Positions 8,641 through 17,815 of a stretch of DNA of 64,000 bases are shown piece by piece. The stretch lies in the NCBI GenBank assembly GCA_016214895.1, contig JACRMR010000003.1, positions 434,001-498,000 on the forward strand. The letters run 5' to 3'. The stretch comes from a candidate division KSB1 bacterium (GTDB taxonomy: Bacteria > Electryoneota > RPQS01). A model generated the notes under the pieces. It did no database searches, was not told where the DNA came from, and saw only the letters and a list, made by a program, of their open reading frames with translations. The number at the start of each line of letters is the position of its first letter. Positions within the stretch are counted from its first letter, which is position 1. Made by a program: the position numbers and the translations under genes.

Positions 8641-10188
8641 TCACGGTACGTAGGCCTTGACGATGTAGAACAGTCGAACGTCCGGATCGACGAGCACATT
8701 GTTGTCAACGAAGAATGTGTCCCGCACGTCGCCAACCATCAGGCTGAAAGTACCGTTCAGTTCCGTGTCGCGAAAGATTCGATACTCCGCTCCAACCCAC
8801 GGCGCCGGACGCCAGTTCAACTGGATGTCGTTGAGCACATGATTGATGACGACTTCCGTCGGAGGTTCCGGGATGCGCACTTCAAAGCAACCGGTGCACT
8901 GGTCGAATTGACCGTCGGGATTCGTCACCCGCACAGCATGAAAACCTAATCCCAATGTGGCCGGAGTTGTGCAGGTAATGCGTTCCTGAGTCACCACGAC
9001 TATGTCCGTGGGCAACTGCCCGCCGATCGTTACGGTGGCTGCCGGATCGAAGTTTTGTCCCTCGATGATAATCGGCGTCGGAATGCCCGGATAGGCCCAG
9101 TTTGGAACCACAAATGAGATCTGCGGACCTTGCACTGGTGTGATTTCAAAGCATGCGGTGCAAACATCGAACTGGCCGTCCGGATTTGTAAGCGTCACAT
9201 CATAGTTTCCGTCCGGCAGCACAGGCACGATGAATTGCGCAAGTACATTCGACAGGACCGCAGACGTTGTATTCAGGCCGCCGAGGGTAATCGTGGCGCC
9301 GCTCTGGAAATTCTGCCCGTGCACATAGATGATGTCATCAGGCTGCCCTGCCCCGGGAATCACATCGGTGATGATCGGGCCCAGTGATTGTCCGGTTCCT
9401 TCGACCGAGATGTCGTCGATAAACCAACCGCGGAATCCGTTATAAAGTTGATCCACGGTATCAAAGCGGAATCGCAGCCAGCACGCGTTGCCGCAAAAGT
9501 CCGCCAGCGAGAAGCTGTGCTGTACCCAGGCCGGCGGTAAGCCGATTCCTCCCGAACTGTAGCCAACATTGGCGTTCGTGTTCACGTCGTTCAGCGGATT
9601 CAACGCCCCACTGCCGACCGCGGACCACGTTGCTCCGGCGTCGATGGATGCTTCCACATACATGACGTCATACCACGGGATGTCCACGCCTTCCACTTCC
9701 CATAGTGTCCAGAAACTAAGTGTGGCATCGGTAACCGAGGTCAGATCCAAATCCGGCGTAATGGCCCAGCCGGTGTTCGGAAGCTGCGAAGTCCCACCCG
9801 AAAGCGGCGGCTGGTTATGGTAGAAATCCGCTCCGATAAACGTCCCGGTTGACGCCTCGCCATACCAGAGCGCATGATTCCCGCCGTGGGCGCTTGGCAA
9901 TGTACCAGCATCCGGCAGGGTAACGAGCGCGGGATTGATGGTCGGATTCATGACCTGCTGCAACTGCGGATCGGCGATCACGTTGAAGAAACCGCTGGTC
10001 ACCCAACCGGGCGCACCGGTCTCAAAGTTTTCGGACCACGGCAGCGTCGCCAGTGCAGGACCGCCGCGCGTGAGAGTCACCGCAGGAGGGGGTGTCCGGA
10101 TGGGAACGGGACGGCTGGGCTTCGCGTGCGCCACCATAAGCGCACAGATCACAGACATGAGGAACACAGAAATGAGTGTCTTTTGCAT
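8641..10188 (-). CDS. Secreted β-sandwich/IPT-TIG repeat protein, paralog B
   Basis: This is a close paralog of the protein at 3011-4564, with the same domain order and almost the same length (515 against 517 residues) when the ATG at 10188 is used. That start gives a signal peptide beginning MQKTLISVFLMSVIC. A start at 10263 would add 25 residues ahead of the signal and is less likely. The N-terminal β domain opens with WSENFETGAPGW. Two IPT/TIG domains follow, each closed by a CxxC pair (VCTAC and QCTGC), then a fibronectin-III-like domain. The duplicated pair flanks the YadA-like locus in opposite orientation. Function is unknown; ligand binding at the cell surface is a guess from the folds. 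Confidence 0.85.
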   Translation of the reverse strand: MQKTLISVFLMSVICALMVAHAKPSRPVPIRTPPPAVTLTRGGPALATLPWSENFETGAPGWVTSGFFNVIADPQLQQVMNPTINPALVTLPDAGTLPSAHGGNHALWYGEASTGTFIGADFYHNQPPLSGGTSQLPNTGWAITPDLDLTSVTDATLSFWTLWEVEGVDIPWYDVMYVEASIDAGATWSAVGSGALNPLNDVNTNANVGYSSGGIGLPPAWVQHSFSLADFCGNACWLRFRFDTVDQLYNGFRGWFIDDISVEGTGQSLGPIITDVIPGAGQPDDIIYVHGQNFQSGATITLGGLNTTSAVLSNVLAQFIVPVLPDGNYDVTLTNPDGQFDVCTACFEITPVQGPQISFVVPNWAYPGIPTPIIIEGQNFDPAATVTIGGQLPTDIVVVTQERITCTTPATLGLGFHAVRVTNPDGQFDQCTGCFEVRIPEPPTEVVINHVLNDIQLNWRPAPWVGAEYRIFRDTELNGTFSLMVGDVRDTFFVDNNVLVDPDVRLFYIVKAYVP

Positions 10189-10379
10189 TTGGGTGAGCTT
10201 TCGACCGAGTTGGCGTGAGGTGAACATATCGAATCCAATGACCGGCAAACTTCCAAGTGCCACAAGTCGGACTTGTGCATCACACTTGGCAGCAATGTTG
10301 AGTGAATTGCCAGAGGGGCAGGTTTGCGAAGATGTGAGCGAACGAGGGATAGGGAAAATGGCCGTGCGTCAACCCGTGT

Positions 10380-11651
10380 TCAAGGTAGTTGGTCCGTCGC
10401 ATGGACGGCATAGAAGCGCCTGGCGTGAGCAGCAGAATCAAGCGGTAGTGTGATGAACGTGTCCTGGGTCGCCGCAACAACGTTGGCAAAGGCACCGTCC
10501 GCTGCCATATCGTCACGAACCACGAACGCCGGATTGCCCCGTCCGGTCCAGCGCAATGTGATGCTGTCTCCCACAGACTGGATCGCGAGGTCCAGGACGG
10601 GCAGGAGGTCAGGTGCAGTGGCGGGCATCCAGATCGCCGTGTTCTGTGCGCTGGTCGCTCCTGCGGAGCGGAAGATCCCGCCGGCCGCGCAGCCGGTTCC
10701 ATACGGGTGTAGGGCAAACACCCAGATCGCCGAACCGTTATTGAACATGCCGCCGTTCATTGATGACCAAGTCGCACCATTCCAACTGGCAATAGAACTC
10801 ACGGGTACTCCACCCGCCGTCGTAAAGTTACCTCCGGCGATCAACTCATTTCCCATCACGGCAAGCGCCATGACGCTGCCGGCGGGCCCATCGGCAGCAG
10901 TCAATGGTGTCCAGGCCGTGCCGTCCCAACTGGCATTCCCCCCCGCGATGAGGTGGCCGTTGAAGACGGTCAGCGCGTAAACGAGCGGGTTGACTCCGGC
11001 GCCCAGCGGCGACCACGAAGTGCCGTTCCAGGCGGCTACGTGCATCGCACTCACCCCGCCCGCTGTCGAGAAGAACCCCGCCGCAATCAGACCAGTACCG
11101 TAGGTCGTGAGCGCCATCACCTGACTATTCACCCCGACTCCCAGGGGCGACCAAGCGTGCCCATCCCATTGCGCGACATAGTTAGCGGGACCGTTTGCAT
11201 CCGTGAAGTAGCCACCGGCGATCAGATTGCCATTGTAAACAGTCAGCGCGGTCACGATGCTGTTTGTCCCTCCCTCCAAGTCAATCCACGAACTGCCGTC
11301 CCAGCTTGCAATGAAGCCGACTTCGAGCGTATCGGCCATGAAGAAATGTCCCCCGGCGATCAGGTTGCTGTTGTAAATTGTGAGCGCGTCCACCTGTCCC
11401 GAAAGCCCGCTTCCCAGCGGAACCCACGCCGAACCGTCCCAGCGGCGAATGTATCCCGGGGCTTCGCCCCCTGCGATAAGGTCGCCGTTATAGACAGTCA
11501 GCGCATGCACCCAGTAGGGTACTCCGCCATTGAGAGTTGACCAATCCTGAGCAAACGCCGCGAACGGCTGCACGCTGAGAACCAGCAGCAGGATTGACAA
11601 CCTGCCGATTCCCGACGCGGAGCGGGTCCCCGAACTTGTGCTTGGCCTCAC
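10380..11651 (-). CDS. Secreted repeat protein, probable β-propeller
   Basis: This 423-residue exported protein has a signal-like segment at about residues 17-35 ending AAFAQ. The rest consists of about seven repeats of 45-55 residues with the core W-G--W-PLG-G---V-ALTVYNG-LIAGG, a pattern seen in predicted β-propellers of secreted bacterial proteins. The C-terminal ~85 residues form a different β domain (LAIQSVGDSITLRW onward), probably fibronectin-III-like. The start is a GTG at 11651 with AAAGGA about nine bases upstream. No sorting tail, catalytic motif or metal site was recognised. Confidence 0.75.
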   Translation of the reverse strand: MRPSTSSGTRSASGIGRLSILLLVLSVQPFAAFAQDWSTLNGGVPYWVHALTVYNGDLIAGGEAPGYIRRWDGSAWVPLGSGLSGQVDALTIYNSNLIAGGHFFMADTLEVGFIASWDGSSWIDLEGGTNSIVTALTVYNGNLIAGGYFTDANGPANYVAQWDGHAWSPLGVGVNSQVMALTTYGTGLIAAGFFSTAGGVSAMHVAAWNGTSWSPLGAGVNPLVYALTVFNGHLIAGGNASWDGTAWTPLTAADGPAGSVMALAVMGNELIAGGNFTTAGGVPVSSIASWNGATWSSMNGGMFNNGSAIWVFALHPYGTGCAAGGIFRSAGATSAQNTAIWMPATAPDLLPVLDLAIQSVGDSITLRWTGRGNPAFVVRDDMAADGAFANVVAATQDTFITLPLDSAAHARRFYAVHATDQLP

Positions 11652-11854
11652 TGGCTTAGTTCCTTTCGTTCTGACGGTGCCGATTCGTTGGCCGTGTCAT
11701 TGGATAAAGTTCTGCGCACTCATCGTCGGCGCCGCTCTCGGACTGAATGTACTACGTCAACTACCGAGGCGTCAGAGTGTAACGATGATCGGTTACCGTG
11801 GTCCGCTTCGGTTCGCCAGGCTTGGCATCCGGATTGCGCGTCGGCGGACTACTC

Positions 11855-12412
11855 TCAATCGGAATCGGAATGAGACGATTCCGCACACCCCAAGTTCACG
11901 GTAGTCGCGGCTGCCCTCTGCTCTGCCGTGGTCATCATGGCTTTCACCCCAAGTTCGTGTACGAGTCGGCCTCCCTGATGGGCGGTATTGGCGAGGAGCA
12001 GCACGCCCCCGGAGTAAAACACCAGGAACGCCAGCATGACAATCGTTTGCGACACGGCGGCCAGCCTCTTTCTGAGTAGCGCGGGTCCGAACACAATAGC
12101 GGCAAACATGACAGTCAAGACCGTGAACAGACTGCGCGTGAGCTCCGCCAGCTCTTCGTGCTGCTCGATCGCGGCACTCACCGTCGCATTTCGTTCGGCG
12201 AGTTCTCCCGCGGCCTCGCCGGTCGAAACGGCGATGAACGCGGCGGCGGATCCCAATGCCATCAGCAGAAACGCGGCGATCATCAGTCCGTGTCGTTGCC
12301 GCAGCAGAACCAGGGCAGCGATGATGAGCAGGGGAGCGGTGATGAGCAGCGCAATCGGGAAGTGGATGATCAAGGGATGGAGTCCATCCCAGCTCGGCGG
12401 AGGTGGTAGCAT
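11855..12412 (-). CDS. DUF2231-type multi-pass membrane protein
   Basis: This small inner-membrane protein has four predicted helices. The start at 12412 is preferred: it has GAGG about seven bases upstream and puts the family-defining HPLIIHFPIAL motif at about residue 12. A longer frame from 12508 adds a hydrophilic leader without family features. Helices lie at about 17-37, 43-63, 95-115 and 120-140. A conserved His-containing segment near the end (AHQGGRLVHELG) also fits DUF2231. Family members are sometimes found near cytochrome or metal-handling genes, but the biochemical role is not established. The neighbours give no functional hint. Confidence 0.75.
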   Translation of the reverse strand: MLPPPPSWDGLHPLIIHFPIALLITAPLLIIAALVLLRQRHGLMIAAFLLMALGSAAAFIAVSTGEAAGELAERNATVSAAIEQHEELAELTRSLFTVLTVMFAAIVFGPALLRKRLAAVSQTIVMLAFLVFYSGGVLLLANTAHQGGRLVHELGVKAMMTTAEQRAAATTVNLGCAESSHSDSD

Positions 12413-12793
12413 CGGGAGCCTCGACTTGGTGTGGTTTGGCTGAAGAGTCACCGAGCCGCCCGCCCGCAACACGTGCGAACGAGCGGCTCGCATCACATCG
12501 TCTGTCAATTTACGTTCTCATACTTGTCCGCGCTCGTGAAGCAAGATATTGGTCGCCATGGAAGCGCGCCCGCGGAATGCCGCCTGAAGTCGCCGGGCTT
12601 GTGATCGAGCGGCATAGCATGGCAAGTGCTAAAACAATATGTATGCCAATCGACCCAATCACCTGAAAAGACAACGACATAGAATGTGCGTCGCCGATAG
12701 AAGAAGCCCGACCGTTGTCAAAATTTTTGAACGGTCGGGCTGACGTTTGTAAAGAAACTGGAACGTGCACCGGGGCACAAACCGCGTGCGATC
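12413..12793. other. Intergenic region with one terminator
   Basis: Apart from the hairpin at 12705-12741 nothing is recognised. An 86-codon minus-strand frame (12510-12770) runs through the hairpin, lacks a ribosome binding site and shows no domain, so it is not annotated. Confidence 0.5.
12705..12741 (-). terminator. Rho-independent terminator after the second sigma-54 regulator
   Basis: A 12-bp perfect stem (AGCCCGACCGTT at 12705-12716 with AACGGTCGGGCT at 12730-12741) has a 13-nt loop. On the minus strand the stem is followed by TCTTCTATC. It lies 52 bases past the stop of the response regulator. Confidence 0.8.
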
Positions 12794-14194
12794 TTAGAGC
12801 ATTAGGTCATACTTCTTCATCTTGTAGCGCATGTCGCTCCTCGAAATGCCAAGCCTGCGCGCCGCTACCGCTTGCACTCCACCCGCCGCGCTGAGCGCCC
12901 GCACCAGCAGTGCCTTTTCGATTTCCGCCAGCATCGACCCCAACGCGATCTCGGCCGGAAGCGAATTCACCCACCTGCCGATGCCGGACGGCTGTGCCGC
13001 TGAGTTCGGCCCTGTACTCGGGTAGCCCGCGGACGGCGAGACCGGAAAATGCTCGGGTCCGATCACGTCAGACGAAGCAAGGATGTTTGCGCGCTCGACC
13101 AAGTTGCGCAGTTCACGGACGTTTCCGGGGAATGCGTAGTCCATGAGCGATTCGCTCGCGGCTGACGACAACCGCCGTTGCGGGAGATTCTCGTCGGTCT
13201 CGATTGATCTTAGAAAGTGCTCAGCGAGTAGCGGAATATCGTCACGGCGCTCGCGCAGCGCAGGCATCTGAATCGGCACCACGGCGAGTCGGTAGTACAA
13301 GTCCTCCCGGAACAGGCCGTCCCGGGTTCGCTGCCAGAGATCGCGATGCGTAGCCACGACGATTCGGACGTCCACCGTCCGCGAGACGGTCGAACCCACC
13401 CGGGTAAACTCGCCATCGACGACCACCCGCAGCAATTTCGCTTGCAGTGGCAACGACATCTCGCCGGCCTCGTCGAGGAACAGTGTTCCCAGGTGTGCGG
13501 CTTCAAACAGTCCATGGCGCGTTTTGTCCGCGCCGGTAAATGCTCCCTTTTCATGGCCGAACAACTGGCTCTCTAACAAGGGTTCGGGAAAGGCGCTGCA
13601 GTTTACGGCCACGAACGGCTTCTCCGCGCGCGCGCTGCCTTTGTGAATTGCGCGCGCGGCGAGTTCTTTCCCCGATCCCGTTTCACCGGTAATCAACACC
13701 GTAGCATTGGTCCGGGCCACCTTCTGAATGAGCGCCTTCACCTGCTGAATGGCCGCGCTCGTACCGAGAATCCCGGCGAAGATGTCCTGCCGCTCGACCT
13801 CTCGTTTCAAGAGCTGATTCTCGCGAAGCAGCTCGGTTCGTTCCACGGCCCGCCGCACGACTCCCCGTACGACATCCGGAGTGTAGGGCTTGGTCAGAAA
13901 ATCAAACGCCCCTTCCCGCATCGCTTGCACGGCAAGCTCCACCGAGGCGAACGCCGTCAGCATGACGATCGGAATCGTCGGGTCTTCTTCGCGACAGCTC
14001 GCCAACAAGGCCATTCCGCTTCCGTCCGGCATCTTCTGATCCGAAATGACGAGATCGAGCGGAACGGAGCGGAACAGCTCGAAAGCCCGCTCCACACCCT
14101 CGGCTTCAATGACGGTATGCCCCTCTTCTTTGAGGATGACACCCAGGACGCGCCGCGCGCTGGACTCATCGTCTGCGACCAATATACGGGCCAT
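12794..14194 (-). CDS. Sigma-54-dependent response regulator, NtrC family
   Basis: This is the second NtrC-type activator in the window, encoded right after its kinase (16 bases apart). The receiver domain has D8/D9 and phosphoacceptor D52 in VISDQKMP. The AAA+ domain has Walker A GETGSGKE, a complete GAFTGA loop and Walker B TLFLDEAGEM. A Fis-like helix-turn-helix (VAARRLGISRSDMRYKM) ends the 466-residue protein. It therefore should open sigma-54 promoters. Its operon diverges from the 19-gene aromatic operon at 16350, which makes control of that operon possible, although the promoter I can see there looks like the sigma-70 type. Autoregulation is equally possible. Confidence 0.94.
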   Translation of the reverse strand: MARILVADDESSARRVLGVILKEEGHTVIEAEGVERAFELFRSVPLDLVISDQKMPDGSGMALLASCREEDPTIPIVMLTAFASVELAVQAMREGAFDFLTKPYTPDVVRGVVRRAVERTELLRENQLLKREVERQDIFAGILGTSAAIQQVKALIQKVARTNATVLITGETGSGKELAARAIHKGSARAEKPFVAVNCSAFPEPLLESQLFGHEKGAFTGADKTRHGLFEAAHLGTLFLDEAGEMSLPLQAKLLRVVVDGEFTRVGSTVSRTVDVRIVVATHRDLWQRTRDGLFREDLYYRLAVVPIQMPALRERRDDIPLLAEHFLRSIETDENLPQRRLSSAASESLMDYAFPGNVRELRNLVERANILASSDVIGPEHFPVSPSAGYPSTGPNSAAQPSGIGRWVNSLPAEIALGSMLAEIEKALLVRALSAAGGVQAVAARRLGISRSDMRYKMKKYDLML

Positions 14195-14210
14195 CAGGAT
14201 TGCTCGCCGA

Positions 14211-15719
14211 TCATGCCAACTCCATGTTGGGAATCGTTAGTTCAAACCGAATCTGTCCGGGAAGATTGCTCACCAGTTCCAAGCTGCCGCCGTGCCCCTC
14301 CGCGATCTTGCGGGCGATCGCCAATCCTAAACCGGTTCCGCTCGACTTCGTCGTAAAGAACGGCTCGAAGATTCTGTGCAGCACGTCGTCCGGGACGGGT
14401 TCGCCGGCATTCTCAATTCCAAACACGAAGGCCTGCCCCTTGCGCTCTGCTCGCAGCACAATGGCGCTGTCGGGGGAACTTGCATCAATGGCATTCCGCG
14501 TGAGATTAATCAACGCCTGATAGATCTGGAACGGATCACAAGTAAAGGCATCATCCTGTGCACAAATCGTCTCGATCCTGACCCGGGCCGCCAGCGCGTA
14601 CCCTTGCACGACATCTCGCACGTAGTCCAGCGTCAAAGCGAGTTGGGTCCGCCGCAACTCCGGCGGCCGCTGCCGGGCATACGAAAGAAAATCGGTTGTC
14701 AGTACCTCCATCCGATGCGCCTCATTCCTGGCGATGCCCAGCAGTTCATCGCGTAACCCGGGGGCGCACGATTCGGACGAGGCGGACTCCAACGAACTGG
14801 AGATGGTCGATACGGGGTTGCGAATCTCGTGTGCAATTGCGCTTGCCAGCCGGCCCACGGCGGCGAGTTTTTCTTCAACCACCAGTCGGTCCTGCGTCTG
14901 TGCCAATTCCGCTACACTCTGCTCAAGCACCTGTTCACGATGTCGCAGCATGGTCACAAGTAGGTGGACGACGAGGGCCACAACGACATAGATCAGCACC
15001 ACCGTTGCCGCCTCGTAGTATTCCGTGAGATGGGGTTCGCGCCAATAGAAGTACCACACTTGAAAGATGGTCAGGCATCCGCTGACGCCCACCGTCAGCA
15101 GCGTGATCCACAGCGGCGCATGGCTTGCGGCGGCGACGATGATCGGCAACACCATCAGCGCGGCATAGTGTGATTCCTGCACGTTGCTGAGCATCGAAGC
15201 GGCGAAGGCGAAGCCGACTCCCAGAATGACGGTCGCCAGCAGATAGCGCCCCATGGCCGATTCACTGAGCGGGGATTTGAGATTTTGCAGCCAAACCAAT
15301 TCCCCCAGTTGTTCGATGAATCGTGCCGCGAATAGAATGACCAAGCCCTGGCTGGGATAACCCATCACTCGGGTAAACCCGACGTGAACGGCCATCAGAG
15401 CGGCCATGACCAGCAGGCTGAGCTGGATCCAGATCGCCGCCTGCCGCCGAAACGACTCAAAGTTGCTGGGGACCGCCGAACCACGGTTCATGGAGGATTT
15501 TTGTGTGGGAATATCTGCCCGGTCTGCTGCAATGCTGGAAAGCTGGTTGGCCATCGCGCAGCACCCGAGAGCAGGAATGGCGGCTTTCGAGTGGCTTTGG
15601 CTTCGGGGCGATCCGCGAGGGGGATCGACCACGGCGGACAATTTAGAGCCAATCTTCTCAGGATTCAAGTCATACCGGGTATTTTCGCGATTTACGTTAA
15701 TCAGACTCAATTGATCCAC
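14211..15719 (-). CDS. Sensor histidine kinase with six-helix membrane domain
   Basis: This is the cognate kinase of the regulator at 12794-14194. About six hydrophobic helices (from about residue 91 to 265) form the sensor, with no large periplasmic loop, so it likely senses a membrane or cytoplasmic cue. A short coiled coil is followed by the HisKA motif AHEIRNPV, an N box (LINLTRNAID), the F motif FEPFFTT and G2 GTGLGLAI. The G1 region is weaker (IENAGEPVPDD). The start is uncertain: GTG at 15719 gives 502 residues with an odd charged leader, while ATGs at 15554 or 15491 would begin nearer the first helix. None has a good ribosome binding site. The C-terminal catalytic half is secure. Confidence 0.88.
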   Translation of the reverse strand: MDQLSLINVNRENTRYDLNPEKIGSKLSAVVDPPRGSPRSQSHSKAAIPALGCCAMANQLSSIAADRADIPTQKSSMNRGSAVPSNFESFRRQAAIWIQLSLLVMAALMAVHVGFTRVMGYPSQGLVILFAARFIEQLGELVWLQNLKSPLSESAMGRYLLATVILGVGFAFAASMLSNVQESHYAALMVLPIIVAAASHAPLWITLLTVGVSGCLTIFQVWYFYWREPHLTEYYEAATVVLIYVVVALVVHLLVTMLRHREQVLEQSVAELAQTQDRLVVEEKLAAVGRLASAIAHEIRNPVSTISSSLESASSESCAPGLRDELLGIARNEAHRMEVLTTDFLSYARQRPPELRRTQLALTLDYVRDVVQGYALAARVRIETICAQDDAFTCDPFQIYQALINLTRNAIDASSPDSAIVLRAERKGQAFVFGIENAGEPVPDDVLHRIFEPFFTTKSSGTGLGLAIARKIAEGHGGSLELVSNLPGQIRFELTIPNMELA

Positions 15720-16349
15720 TTTAGTTCAGCGGCTTCTCCCGACTCATCACGACCCTATACGCATGCGCGCGTTTGCTTCGCATTGGGCTGGAGGCATGCG
15801 GAACCTCAGCCGAAGAGCGACGGTGACGGAGCTTTCCGATGGATGTTCGCCGTACGTCTGCTCGATACTCCGCTCGGCGCCGGCAAGCGAGGGAGCGGAA
15901 GCGGATTGAGCGGCCAGCGCGGCGGGACTTCAGACCGTGCGAACTGTTCGTTCTCTCCAAAGCCGAACGCACGTCTATCAAAAAGCGCCTGCATTTAATA
16001 AAGTGGACTTATCTTATCCGATTTCAAAGTCGACTACTTGAGTCAGATTTAAATGAGCGAAGCGTAGTCATTGCATTGTCGAGTGAACGGCATTATATTG
16101 GAAACGTTACCATCGTGAAGTAACCGGCGAACGTGAGGGACTATCCACGTGGATCGTCGGTCGCCTTCTGCCTCCTCGCAATCTCCAATTCCGGGTTATC
16201 TCTGCTGAACTTGGGCGAGCCCTGTCGCGAGGGATGACCTTGACCCAAGCACCTCGTTTCCGCTCTAACTTCCATTCTTCCCTCGTCCGGCCACGACGTC
16301 CCTTCGCTGGTGTGGCCTCTTCTGCATCGGGCAACTCGAGTCAAGTCAT
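15720..16349. other. Divergent intergenic region of the kinase and the aromatic operon
   Basis: The segment 15990-16110 is visibly AT-rich compared with its surroundings and carries a good promoter for the rightward operon (16071-16099). The roughly 240 bases between that promoter and the first gene are an untranslated leader without a convincing gene or terminator. Overlapping frames of 60-200 codons on both strands lack domains and are not annotated. A promoter for the leftward kinase gene must also lie here but was not resolved. Confidence 0.55.
16071..16099 (+). promoter_or_regulatory. Sigma-70-type promoter for the aromatic degradation operon
   Basis: TTGCAT (16071-16076) and TATATT (16094-16099) are 17 bases apart, close to the housekeeping consensus. 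Transcription would start near 16106, leaving a leader of about 244 bases before the first gene. The assignment is by pattern only. Confidence 0.55.
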
Positions 16350-17231
16350 ATGTGGGACTGGGTATCAGCCTTGGCACGCTTGCGGCGCGAGACCCGCGCG
16401 GCGGTGTTAGTAACCGTTTGTCGGACCGCGGGTTCGACACCACGCGAGTGCGGCGCCAAAATGATCGTCTGCGCCGACGCCTCGATTGCTGGTACGATCG
16501 GGGGGGGCCAAGTCGAGCAATTCGCGATTCGCGACGCGCTGAACTGCCTGGAGCGGCGTACAGGCGGGATATTCAATTATCCACTGACGGCTGCCCACGG
16601 TCAATGCTGCGGGGGCGGAATGGAACTGCTGATGGAACTGGTGAACTGCGGTCCCCAACTATGCATTTTTGGCGCGGGACATGTCGGGCAGGCTTTGAGC
16701 CGCGTGCTGGAGGGCACCGTTTTCACCACTCACCTGATTGATGCGCGGGAGCACTGGATTCGCGATGCGCGAATTCCGGAAAGCTGCGTGCGGCATGCGA
16801 TGGGATGGCGTGAGTTCAATCCGGGCGTGGCTTGGAACGAAGATGTGAGCTACGCCGTGATCATGACTCCCGAGCATTTCGAAGACTTTGAAATTCTGAC
16901 GGATTTGTTGAATCGGCCGTTGCGCTTCGTCGGGTTGATCGGCAGCCGCTCGAAATGGACCCATTTCCGCCGTTCCTTGACCGCACTCGGGTTCACGCCG
17001 GAAGCAATCCAGCGCGTGAGGTGCCCGGTCGGAATCGGCCGGTTCGGGAAGGCGCCGGAAGAAATCGCGATTAGCGTGGCGGCGGAGATCCTGGCGGACT
17101 ACTATGGAACTCGCGGAAATCCCACTGATACTGCCGGCGGCGGGGAAGTCGAGCCGTGTGGGCAGCCCCAAGGGGTTGTTGCAGCACGCTCGGCGGACGT
17201 GGCTGGAAATTCAGTGTCAGTTTTACGCTGA
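16350..17231 (+). CDS. XdhC/CoxI-family molybdenum cofactor insertion protein
   Basis: This is the first gene of the aromatic operon. XdhC-type proteins bind molybdenum cofactor, promote its sulfuration and insert it into xanthine-oxidase-family enzymes; 4-hydroxybenzoyl-CoA reductase, encoded downstream, is such an enzyme. The N-terminal XdhC/CoxI domain has the motifs RTAGSTPRECGAKM, GGGQVEQ and GQCCGGGMELL. The C-terminal Rossmann domain has IFGAGHVGQALSRVL and GLIGSRSKW. The body of the family ends near residue 255 (EIAISVAAEILA). The remaining ~38 residues are read from a frame that overlaps the start of the next gene by 128 bases, so they may be an incidental extension. No strong ribosome binding site precedes the ATG. 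Confidence 0.88.
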   Translation: MWDWVSALARLRRETRAAVLVTVCRTAGSTPRECGAKMIVCADASIAGTIGGGQVEQFAIRDALNCLERRTGGIFNYPLTAAHGQCCGGGMELLMELVNCGPQLCIFGAGHVGQALSRVLEGTVFTTHLIDAREHWIRDARIPESCVRHAMGWREFNPGVAWNEDVSYAVIMTPEHFEDFEILTDLLNRPLRFVGLIGSRSKWTHFRRSLTALGFTPEAIQRVRCPVGIGRFGKAPEEIAISVAAEILADYYGTRGNPTDTAGGGEVEPCGQPQGVVAARSADVAGNSVSVLR

Positions 17232-17805
17232 GGCCGGCGGGCGGGTGGTCGTGCTCGTATTGGGGTACGACATCGATCGCTATCTGGAAGCTTTGGGCTG
17301 CACGCTGACCGGGCGGTCCGGAGCCACGAAATGCGGTGGATGCTCATTGCAGCTACTGGAGAATCCGTCACCGGAGTTAGGTCCCCTTTCGTCGTTAGCG
17401 CAGGCCGGCAGTTGGATCGAGAGCGCCACGGATTTTCCGGCGGCGTTCTATCTTCCCATTGACACTCCGGTACCCTCAGCAACCGTGTTACACGCACTCG
17501 CACAAGCGATGGGTGACGGCATTTGCGCAGTGCAGCCGCAATTTGACAATCGCGGCGGGCATCCCGTGCTGCTGAGCCGTGGCTATCTGAGAGAGCTTAC
17601 GACACTTGATACATCATCGCCGGACTCGCGGCTGGACTGGCAGATCCGCAGGCAACAAGCCATCGGCGCGGCGCTCCGGGTGCCCGTGACAGACTCGCGT
17701 GTATTGTTGAATCTGAACGATTCCGACTCTTGGGAACGATATTTTAGGTCTGAAACGAGGTTTGAGATGGCTGCGAGTCCGACAACAACACCCAACTTTC
17801 AGTGA
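17104..17805 (+). CDS. MocA/MobA-like molybdenum cofactor nucleotidyltransferase
   Basis: This is a probable CTP:molybdopterin cytidylyltransferase (or the GTP variant) that converts Mo-molybdopterin to the dinucleotide form used by 4-hydroxybenzoyl-CoA reductase. The signature loop LPAAGKSSRVGSPKGLL lies at residues 9-25, directly after the start, which fixes the ATG at 17104. The metal-binding Asp is in LPIDTPVPS and a later segment NRGGHPVLLS fits the family. The protein is 233 residues long. It overlaps the XdhC-like gene by 128 bases in another frame, and its stop is 10 bases before bcrC. Hcr-type enzymes are known to use the cytosine dinucleotide cofactor, which favours MocA over MobA; the sequence alone does not prove it. 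Confidence 0.85.
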   Translation: MELAEIPLILPAAGKSSRVGSPKGLLQHARRTWLEIQCQFYAEAGGRVVVLVLGYDIDRYLEALGCTLTGRSGATKCGGCSLQLLENPSPELGPLSSLAQAGSWIESATDFPAAFYLPIDTPVPSATVLHALAQAMGDGICAVQPQFDNRGGHPVLLSRGYLRELTTLDTSSPDSRLDWQIRRQQAIGAALRVPVTDSRVLLNLNDSDSWERYFRSETRFEMAASPTTTPNFQ

Positions 17806-17815
17806 CGGCGGCATC

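Noticed and set aside
12510-12770. Minus-strand frame of 86 codons
   Set aside because: It runs through the terminator at 12705-12741, has no ribosome binding site and no recognisable features.
16370-16388. Sigma-54-like TTGGCACG...TTGC near the start of the XdhC-like gene
   Set aside because: The GG and GC elements are only seven bases apart instead of ten, and the site lies inside the coding region.
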